Position numbers and translations under genes: made by a program
Notes under the pieces: model-generated
What the model saw: the letters and a program-made list of their open reading frames with translations, nothing else
Told to the model about the DNA's origin: nothing
Databases searched by the model: none
In this document: in pieces, positions 1-4,663 of the stretch
How the letters are laid out: every line of letters begins with the position of its first letter
Numbering within the stretch: the first letter of the stretch is position 1
Assembly (NCBI GenBank): GCA_946002045.1
Contig: CAMFYM010000089.1
Span: 1 to 5,642, forward strand
Length of the DNA: 5,642 nucleotides
Reading direction: 5' to 3'
Source: an uncultured Clostridia bacterium
GTDB lineage: Bacteria > Bacillota > Clostridia > Oscillospirales > Acutalibacteraceae

Positions 1-443
1 TCATTAGCCTTAAGCCTGCTATGGAGTGGAGGGCAAGAATAAGTCATATTAAGACCCTGCCTGCCGGCAGAGAAATATCCTACGGTGGCACATACATAAC
101 TACAAGGGATACCGTTGTTGCAACAATCCCTGTTGGATATGCCGACGGTTACCCCCGTTGTCTGTCAAACAAGGGCAGAGTTATTGTTAACGGGCAGCTT
201 GCCAATATTATCGGCAGAGTTTGTATGGACCAATTTATGATTGATATTACAGATATTCCTAATGTTAAAATCGGCGACACCGTAACCCTTGTAGGCAAGG
301 ACGGTGACACTCTGTTAACTATGGAGGAGGTATCAGAGCAAGCCCACTCCTTTAACTACGAGCTGCCTTGCCGAATATCAAGACGAGTACCCAGAGTATA
401 TATAAAGGACGGCAATGAAATTAAAACAATCAGTCATATATAA
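1..443 (+). CDS. alr: Alanine racemase, C-terminal part (5' end outside window)
   Basis: PLP-dependent alanine racemase interconverts L- and D-alanine in the cytoplasm and supplies D-Ala for peptidoglycan. The reading frame is open from base 3 (ISLKPA precedes the Met at 21), so that Met is internal and the true start lies upstream. About 146 residues are visible of a protein that is usually 360-390 aa. They cover the end of the TIM barrel and the C-terminal beta domain. The motif EISYGGTY carries the catalytic tyrosine (codon 81-83), equivalent to Tyr265 of the Geobacillus enzyme. PVGYADGYPR follows, then GRVCMDQFMID (Cys codon at 222-224), the conserved active-site loop contributed to the partner subunit. 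The frame ends at TAA 441-443, just before a strong terminator, so this is the last gene of its transcription unit. The identification is firm. Whether it is the housekeeping or a second racemase cannot be told from the fragment. Confidence 0.97.
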   Translation, partial: ISLKPAMEWRARISHIKTLPAGREISYGGTYITTRDTVVATIPVGYADGYPRCLSNKGRVIVNGQLANIIGRVCMDQFMIDITDIPNVKIGDTVTLVGKDGDTLLTMEEVSEQAHSFNYELPCRISRRVPRVYIKDGNEIKTISHI

Positions 444-449
444 ATAGGC

Positions 450-486
450 AAAAAAAGAGCTTGAGATTTTCTCAAGCTCTTTTTTT
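450..486. terminator. Bidirectional intrinsic terminator between alr and the ABC importer
   Basis: A perfect inverted repeat has arms GAGCTTGAGA (457-466) and TCTCAAGCTC (470-479) with a TTT loop. It is flanked by seven A on the left (450-456) and seven T on the right (480-486). The symmetrical A and T tracts give a hairpin plus U-run on both strands. It can therefore end alr transcription rightward and the importer operon leftward. It starts 7 bases after the alr stop codon and ends 4 bases before the ATPase stop codon. Confidence 0.93.
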
Positions 487-489
487 CGC

Positions 490-1221
490 TTAAAGTACCT
501 GTGAAAGAAACAGCTTTGTTCTTTCGTTTTGAGGATTGGCGAATACCTCCTTAGGATTGCCCTCCTCAACAATGTAGCCACCGTCCATAAATATTACACG
601 GTCGCAAACCTCTCTTGCAAAGCCCATTTCGTGTGTAACAATAACCATTGTCATACCCTGCTCTGCAAGCTCCTTCATTACATTGAGAACCTCGCCTACC
701 ATTTCAGGGTCAAGGGCAGATGTAGGCTCGTCAAAAAGCATAATATCAGGATTCATTGCCAATGCTCTTGCAATAGCAACACGCTGCTGCTGACCACCTG
801 AAAGCTGAATCGGATAAGCGTCTGCCTTGTCCTCAAGACCAACTCTTTTTAAAAGCTCAATAGCCTTTTCCTCTGCTTCCTTCTTGGACATTTTTTTACA
901 CTCAACAGGTGCAAGGGCAATATTCTGCTTAACCGTCATATTAGGAAAAAGATTAAATTGCTGAAAAACCATACCGATATTTTCACGCACCTTGTTGATG
1001 TTAGTCTTTTTATCGGTAATATCATAGCCATCAATAATAACGGTGCCACCTGTTGGCTTTTCAAGCTTGTTAAGGCAACGAAGGAATGTGGATTTACCGG
1101 AGCCTGACGGACCGATAATGCAAACAACCTCGCCCTCTTGAATTTCTACATTTATATCCTTAAGAACCTCTAAATTCTTAAATGATTTTTTAAGATTTGT
1201 TACTTTAACTTTGTTTGTCAT
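490..1221 (-). CDS. Polar amino acid ABC transporter ATP-binding protein (GlnQ/TcyC-like)
   Basis: This is the ATPase subunit that powers amino acid import on the cytoplasmic face of the membrane. It has 243 aa, the normal length for the GlnQ/HisP/TcyC group, and all nucleotide-binding elements are intact. Walker A is GPSGSGKS (residues 37-44), the Q-loop is VFQQFNLFP (about 85-93), the signature is LSGGQ (140-144), Walker B is IMLFDE (160-165) and the switch histidine is in VTHEMGF (H197). The VFQQFNLFP and FDEPTSALDPE forms are typical of the polar amino acid subfamily. The start codon lies inside the end of the permease gene (17-base overlap), with GTGGAG at 1235-1240 and a nearer purine-rich AGAAG, so translation is probably coupled to the permease. 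It is the last gene of the operon and ends at the bidirectional terminator. The substrate cannot be read from an ATPase, so no gene symbol is given. Confidence 0.97.
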   Translation of the reverse strand: MTNKVKVTNLKKSFKNLEVLKDINVEIQEGEVVCIIGPSGSGKSTFLRCLNKLEKPTGGTVIIDGYDITDKKTNINKVRENIGMVFQQFNLFPNMTVKQNIALAPVECKKMSKKEAEEKAIELLKRVGLEDKADAYPIQLSGGQQQRVAIARALAMNPDIMLFDEPTSALDPEMVGEVLNVMKELAEQGMTMVIVTHEMGFAREVCDRVIFMDGGYIVEEGNPKEVFANPQNERTKLFLSQVL

Positions 1222-1882
1222 AGCTAAACTTCTTCTCCACCTGCTTTGAAATTATCATCAAAATTGAGATAACAACAAGATAAAATGCTGCCACAAGAAT
1301 ATATGTTGCAAAGAACTGATATGTTGAACCAACATATGTTTTTGCCTTATTAACAATTTCGCCAAGACCGATTACAGACAGAATTGATGTGTCCTTAACG
1401 GTGATGATAAACTGATTAACGATTGAAGGAATGGAAATCTTAAATGCCTGTGGCAAAACAACTCGCCTGAGAGTTTTTACCTGTGACATACCAAGGCTCC
1501 TGGCTGCTTCAGTCTGTCCGTGAGGTACAGCCTGAATACCACCTCTGAAAATTTCAGACATATAAGCGCCCACATTAAGCGACAGCGTTATAACACCGGC
1601 TTGGAAAGCAACTATTCTAAAGCCGGGAATAATAAGTTGAATTACCTGTGGCATTGCAAAGAACACAAGAAATGCCTGAACAAGCATAGGTGTGCCACGA
1701 ATAATCCAAACATATACTGCTGCAATAGCCTTTAATATCTTTGATTTTGACATTCCCATAAGGCAGGCAAATAAGCCGATAACCATACCTATTAAAATTG
1801 ATAAAACAGATATGCCTATTGTTAGCTTAATTCCGTCTAATAGCAAGGGAGCGCCCTGTTGAATAACTCTGCTGAAATCCAT
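1205..1882 (-). CDS. Polar amino acid ABC transporter permease (HisM/GlnP/TcyB-like)
   Basis: This is the integral membrane subunit that forms the translocation path for an amino acid. It has 225 aa and about five hydrophobic segments (roughly residues 18-43, 52-78, 88-110, 152-172 and 190-212). It carries the cytoplasmic EAA loop that contacts the ATPase, EAARSLGMSQ...LPQA (residues 125-145, with the conserved Gly131 and Leu-Pro 143-144). Other family marks are WIIRGTPMLVQ near 59-69 and the Y/F-x-SEIFRGGI region near 107-115. An AAAGG ribosome site (1891-1895 on the + strand) stands 8 bases before the ATG. It lies 89 bases downstream of the binding-protein stop, across a hairpin, and overlaps the ATPase by 17 bases. 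Only one permease gene is present, so the transporter is likely a permease homodimer, as in several Gram-positive amino acid importers. Confidence 0.96.
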   Translation of the reverse strand: MDFSRVIQQGAPLLLDGIKLTIGISVLSILIGMVIGLFACLMGMSKSKILKAIAAVYVWIIRGTPMLVQAFLVFFAMPQVIQLIIPGFRIVAFQAGVITLSLNVGAYMSEIFRGGIQAVPHGQTEAARSLGMSQVKTLRRVVLPQAFKISIPSIVNQFIITVKDTSILSVIGLGEIVNKAKTYVGSTYQFFATYILVAAFYLVVISILMIISKQVEKKFSYDKQS

Positions 1883-1915
1883 ATATTTTACCTTTACAAC
1901 TTGTAATAAATTAAA

Positions 1916-1944
1916 TTATACCGGAGTGATTGACTCCGGCATAA
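1916..1944 (-). promoter_or_regulatory. Intercistronic mRNA hairpin between binding-protein and permease genes
   Basis: A perfect 7-bp inverted repeat, CCGGAGT (1921-1927) and ACTCCGG (1933-1939), has a 5-base loop. On the - strand transcript the stem extends outward to about 1916/1944 through A-U pairs and one G-U wobble. The sequence after it on the transcript (TATAATTTAATTTATT) is AT-rich but has no clean U-run, so a full terminator is unlikely. Such hairpins behind a binding-protein gene are known to stabilise the upstream mRNA or let only part of the transcripts continue, giving more binding protein than permease and ATPase. That role is inferred here; the hairpin itself is seen. Confidence 0.7.
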
Positions 1945-1971
1945 CACTAAAATTAAATACTAAATTTTAAA

Positions 1972-2751
1972 TCAATAGCCGTACTTAGCAAGAATCTTCT
2001 CGTACTCGCCGTTAGCCTTAAGGTTTGCAAGACCCTTATTGAACATTTCAATAAGCTCAGGGCAATTACCCTTCTTAACTGCAAAGCCGTAGAATGCAGG
2101 ATTAACAGGCTCGCCTACAATCTCAACATTAACTGCACCTGTCTTAATAGCATAAGCAATTACAGCGTAGTCCTCAAAGCAAGCAACATCAGCACCTGTT
2201 TCAACAGCCTGATACATTTGGTCTGAGCCTTCATAATAGTTAATCTTAAAGTCATATTTGTCTTTAATGCTTTCTGCATATTCAGCGCCCATTGTTGAAA
2301 CCTTAACTGCCACTGACTTACCCTTAAGGTCATCAAGTGAAGCAACGCCCTTGCCCTTTGTTACAGCAAGAACCTGACCGTTTTCAAAATAACCGTCTGA
2401 GAAATCAAATGTGAGCTTTCTTTCGTCATTGATTGTCATACCTGCAATCATAGCGTCAGCCTGACCAGACTGAACAGCACCCATCGAAGCGTCAAAGCCC
2501 TCGTTGTGCATCTCATACTTAAAGCCCTGGTCCTCTGCAATAGCAGCAAGGAGGTCCATATCAAGACCGATGTATGTGTTAGTTTTTTCATCAAGATACT
2601 CAAACGGTGCAAAAGCGTTATCTGAATAAATGATATAAGTCTTTTCGTTTGAGTTGCCTTCTCCACCCTGCTTTGAGCATGCTGCAAATGAGAATGATAC
2701 AACTGCGATTACAGCTGCAAGGCATAATGCAACTATTCTTTTTGTTTTCAT
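1972..2751 (-). CDS. Amino acid ABC transporter substrate-binding lipoprotein (SBP_bac_3 family)
   Basis: This is an extracytoplasmic, lipid-anchored protein that captures an amino acid and delivers it to the permease. It has 259 aa. The signal peptide has KTKR, then a hydrophobic core to about residue 22, and a lipobox FAAC with Cys25 as the lipidation site; Phe at -3 is unusual, Leu being typical. A Ser/Gly/Asn-rich linker follows. The mature part is a type II (family 3) binding fold: APFEYLDEKTNTYIGLDMDL (48-67), AMIAGMTINDERKLTFDFSDGY (about 100-121), a hinge, and an acidic site near CFEDY (191-195). By family comparison Arg111 should bind the ligand carboxylate and Asp194 the alpha-amino group, so an L-amino acid ligand is expected. 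Cystine, glutamine or another polar amino acid cannot be separated by eye. The start is set by a perfect AAGGAG (complement at 2759-2764), 7 bases from the ATG. It is the first gene of the importer operon and has its own promoter. Confidence 0.96.
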   Translation of the reverse strand: MKTKRIVALCLAAVIAVVSFSFAACSKQGGEGNSNEKTYIIYSDNAFAPFEYLDEKTNTYIGLDMDLLAAIAEDQGFKYEMHNEGFDASMGAVQSGQADAMIAGMTINDERKLTFDFSDGYFENGQVLAVTKGKGVASLDDLKGKSVAVKVSTMGAEYAESIKDKYDFKINYYEGSDQMYQAVETGADVACFEDYAVIAYAIKTGAVNVEIVGEPVNPAFYGFAVKKGNCPELIEMFNKGLANLKANGEYEKILAKYGY

Positions 2752-2792
2752 AATTATACTCCTTCCGATAATTTATATAATGTATCTGTTCT

Positions 2793-2821
2793 ATTATCTC
2801 ATATTTTTGCATTTTTGTCAA
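2793..2821 (-). promoter_or_regulatory. Sigma-A promoter of the amino acid importer operon (extended -10)
   Basis: On the - strand a perfect -35 box TTGACA (complement at 2816-2821) is followed after exactly 17 bases by GATAAT (complement at 2793-2798, five of six to consensus). TGA immediately before the -10 gives the TGn extended -10 common in Gram-positive bacteria. Transcription should begin near 2786, leaving a leader of about 35 bases. That is too short for a riboswitch or T-box. It is the only promoter seen for the importer, so all three genes are probably driven from it. Confidence 0.82.
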
Positions 2822-2844
2822 TATTTTAAGACAGGTATCTATTT

Positions 2845-2865
2845 ATTATGAATTTTGGGCATAAT
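2845..2865. promoter_or_regulatory. Candidate operator: dyad between the divergent promoters
   Basis: The inverted repeat ATTATG (2845-2850) and CATAAT (2860-2865) is separated by 9 bases. Each arm extends outward imperfectly (TTATTATG against CATAATTA). Its centre at about 2855 lies between the two -35 boxes, near -53 from the expected sufC start and near -69 from the expected importer start, positions suited to a shared regulator. Dyads this short and AT-rich also arise by chance, and no known box (Fur, PerR, IscR, CymR, CodY) is matched convincingly. The dyad is seen; the operator role is a guess. Confidence 0.35.
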
Positions 2866-2872
2866 TATCTTG

Positions 2873-2901
2873 TTGATTTTTTATGTCAGTTTATGTATAA
2901 T
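2873..2901 (+). promoter_or_regulatory. Sigma-A promoter of the sufC-sufB operon
   Basis: TTGATT (2873-2878, four of six to consensus) and a perfect TATAAT (2896-2901) are separated by 17 bases. Transcription should begin near 2908, giving a leader of about 36 bases up to the sufC ATG and containing AAGGAG at 2931-2936. It is transcribed away from the importer promoter. The weaker -35 box would leave room for activator control, possibly through the dyad just upstream. No structured leader element is seen. Confidence 0.72.
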
Positions 2902-2944
2902 ATCAAGATAAGATAAACAATTACTCTAAAAAGGAGCGATATAA

Positions 2945-3670
2945 ATGCTTGAGCTTAAGGACCTAACATTTGTCGTTGAGGAAAACGGCAGGGAAAAGGT
3001 CATTATAGATAACCTTAACTATTGTATTGAGGACAACAAATTTACTGTTATTACAGGGCCTAACGGTGGTGGTAAATCCACCCTTGCCAAGCTGATTGCA
3101 GGTATTGAAAAGCCTACATCAGGCAAAATTATTTATAACGGCACAGACATAACCGACCTTACTATTACCGAGAGGGCTGAATTAGGTATCAGTTACGCAT
3201 TTCAGCAACCGGTGAGATTTAAAGGAATAAAGGTTATTGACCTTATTCGACTTGCTGCCGGTGAAAACCTTTCTGCTGCCGGTGCCTGTGAGTATTTATC
3301 AGAGGTTGGACTATGTGCCCGTGATTACATTAACCGTGATGTTGACGGCAGCCTTTCAGGTGGCGAGCTTAAAAGAATTGAGATTGCCGGTGTTCTTGCA
3401 AGAAGAACTCCCCTTTCCGTATTCGACGAGCCGGAGGCAGGAATTGACCTATGGAGCTTTCACAACTTAATCAAGGTTTTTGAGAAAATGCAGTCGAAAA
3501 AAGAGAATACTATTATTATCATTTCTCATCAAGAGCGTATTCTTAAAATCGCAGACGAGATTGTTGTGCTTGCAAACGGCAAGCTGCAATCAAGTGGTAC
3601 AAGGGACGAAATGCTGTCACAGGTATTGGGCACAGCAGAGGGCTGTCGCTTTTATTCAAATAACGAGTAA
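2945..3670 (+). CDS. sufC: SufC-like Fe-S assembly ATPase (SmsC type)
   Basis: This is a soluble ABC-type ATPase that, with a SufB/SufD-type scaffold, drives Fe-S cluster assembly in the cytoplasm; it is not a transporter subunit. It has 241 aa, close to the usual SufC length of about 250. Walker A is GPNGGGKS (38-45), the Q-loop is AFQQPVRFKG (85-94), the signature is LSGGE followed by LKRIEIAGVLA (137-151), Walker B is LSVFDE (157-162), EAGIDLWS follows (164-171) and H195 is the switch histidine. The SGGExKRxEI form and the DEPEAGID sequence separate SufC from import ATPases such as the one at 490-1221. AAGGAG ends 8 bases before the ATG. The gene directly downstream is a SufB-type scaffold, 18 bases away, which confirms the assignment. 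The lack of any membrane gene nearby on this strand also argues against a transporter. It is named SmsC in the two-gene minimal SUF-like systems. Confidence 0.92.
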   Translation: MLELKDLTFVVEENGREKVIIDNLNYCIEDNKFTVITGPNGGGKSTLAKLIAGIEKPTSGKIIYNGTDITDLTITERAELGISYAFQQPVRFKGIKVIDLIRLAAGENLSAAGACEYLSEVGLCARDYINRDVDGSLSGGELKRIEIAGVLARRTPLSVFDEPEAGIDLWSFHNLIKVFEKMQSKKENTIIIISHQERILKIADEIVVLANGKLQSSGTRDEMLSQVLGTAEGCRFYSNNE

Positions 3671-3688
3671 TAGATAAGAGGAAATAAA

Positions 3689-4606
3689 ATGGACCAAATT
3701 CAAAAGACATTACTTGAGCAGGTGGCTGACCTGCACGATGTGCCCACCGGTGCATACAATATTCGCTCAAACGGCACAAGCGCAGGCAGGAATACTACTG
3801 CCAATATTGACATTGTAACAAAAACAGACAAGCCCGGTATTGACATCATTATCAAGCCTAATACAAAAAATGAAAGTGTGCATATTCCTGTAATAATCAG
3901 TGAAAGCGGACTTGAGGAGTGTGTATATAACGATTTTTATATCGGTGAAAATGCTGATGTTGTTATTATTGCAGGCTGTGGTATTCATAACTGTGGCGAC
4001 CAGACATCAAAGCATGACGGTGTGCACGCATTTCATGTAGGCAAAAATGCAAAAATAAAATATGTTGAAAAGCATTATGGCAGTGGTGACGGCACAGGTG
4101 GCAGAATTATGAATCCACAGACCATTGTTGATATTGAGCAAGGTGGCTATCTTGAAATGGAGACTACCCAAATTAAAGGTATTGACTCCACAAAAAGATT
4201 TACAAGAGCAACTCTTGACAAGGATGCAAAAATTGTTATTACCGAAAAGCTGATGACCCACGGTAACCAATATGCCGAAACCACCTTTGAGGTTGATATG
4301 AACGGTGAAAATTCCAGTGCTAATGTTATCTCCCGTTCAGTTGCCAAGGATAATTCAAAGCAGGTTTTCCTTTCAAAAATCAACGGCAACAGCAAATGCA
4401 CAGGTCACTCTGAATGTGACGCAATTATTATGGACAACGCAGTAATAAGCGCTATTCCCGAGATTACTGCCAACGACCTTGACGCAGCACTTATCCACGA
4501 GGCAGCCATCGGCAAGATTGCAGGCGAGCAAATCATCAAGCTTATGACCTTAGGCTTAACAGCAGAGGAAGCCGAGGAGCAAATCGTCAACGGATTTTTA
4601 AAATAA
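3689..4606 (+). CDS. sufB: Short SufB/SufD-family Fe-S scaffold protein (SmsB type)
   Basis: This is the scaffold on which Fe-S clusters are built, acting with the SufC-like ATPase encoded just upstream. It has 305 aa, much shorter than E. coli SufB (about 495) or SufD (about 423), as in minimal SmsCB systems. Most of it is the SufBD right-handed beta-helix core, rich in short beta repeats (about 60-260). The C-terminal helical SufC-docking part is recognisable: IPEITANDLDAALIHEAAIG (256-275) and then GEQIIKLMTLGLTAEEAEEQIVNGF. His270-Glu271 match the HEA motif of SufB. Cysteines are at 78, 97, 102, 237 and 243; Cys97-x4-Cys102 (GCGIHNC) and Cys243 (HSECDAI) are candidate ligands or sulfur acceptors. 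Asn/Ala/Val replace the second C-terminal cysteine of E. coli SufB. AAGAGG lies 7 bases before the ATG, and a strong terminator follows the stop. No SufS, SufU or SufD gene is adjacent. Confidence 0.93.
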   Translation: MDQIQKTLLEQVADLHDVPTGAYNIRSNGTSAGRNTTANIDIVTKTDKPGIDIIIKPNTKNESVHIPVIISESGLEECVYNDFYIGENADVVIIAGCGIHNCGDQTSKHDGVHAFHVGKNAKIKYVEKHYGSGDGTGGRIMNPQTIVDIEQGGYLEMETTQIKGIDSTKRFTRATLDKDAKIVITEKLMTHGNQYAETTFEVDMNGENSSANVISRSVAKDNSKQVFLSKINGNSKCTGHSECDAIIMDNAVISAIPEITANDLDAALIHEAAIGKIAGEQIIKLMTLGLTAEEAEEQIVNGFLK

Positions 4607-4616
4607 TAACCTACAA

Positions 4617-4659
4617 AAAAAATAAGGCGTTGCAGTTAAAGTGCAACGCCTTATTTTTT
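4617..4659. terminator. Bidirectional intrinsic terminator between sufB and the GH95 gene
   Basis: A perfect 18-bp inverted repeat (4617-4634 against 4642-4659) has a 7-base loop GTTAAAG. The GC-rich core GGCGTTGCA / TGCAACGCC is extended by AATAA/TTATT and by A and T tracts, giving a U-run in both directions. It begins about 10 bases after the sufB stop codon and ends 4 bases before the stop of the opposing glycosidase gene, so it serves both convergent genes. Confidence 0.93.
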
Positions 4660-4663
4660 CTCT

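Noticed and set aside
529..801. + strand open frame of 90 codons antisense to the ATPase gene
   Set aside because: Cys/His/Asn-rich composition of an antisense shadow, no promoter or ribosome site, and it overlaps the conserved ATPase domain.
2851..2865. Possible CodY box (AATTTTCWGAAAATT-like) in the divergent region
   Set aside because: Only 10 of 15 positions match by hand count; in AT-rich DNA this is not better than chance.
2752..2944. Possible riboswitch or T-box leader before the importer or the suf operon
   Set aside because: The promoters predict leaders of only about 35 bases on each side, with no stem-loops or T-box sequence.
2945..3670. Reading the ATPase at 2945 as a second transporter ATPase or part of the neighbouring importer
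   Set aside because: It is on the opposite strand, has SufC-type signature and DEPEAGID motifs, and is in an operon with a SufB-type scaffold; the importer already has its own ATPase.
4007..4401. Two - strand open frames (87 and 84 codons) antisense to sufB
   Set aside because: They are shadows of a conserved protein-coding frame with no ribosome site and no family motif.
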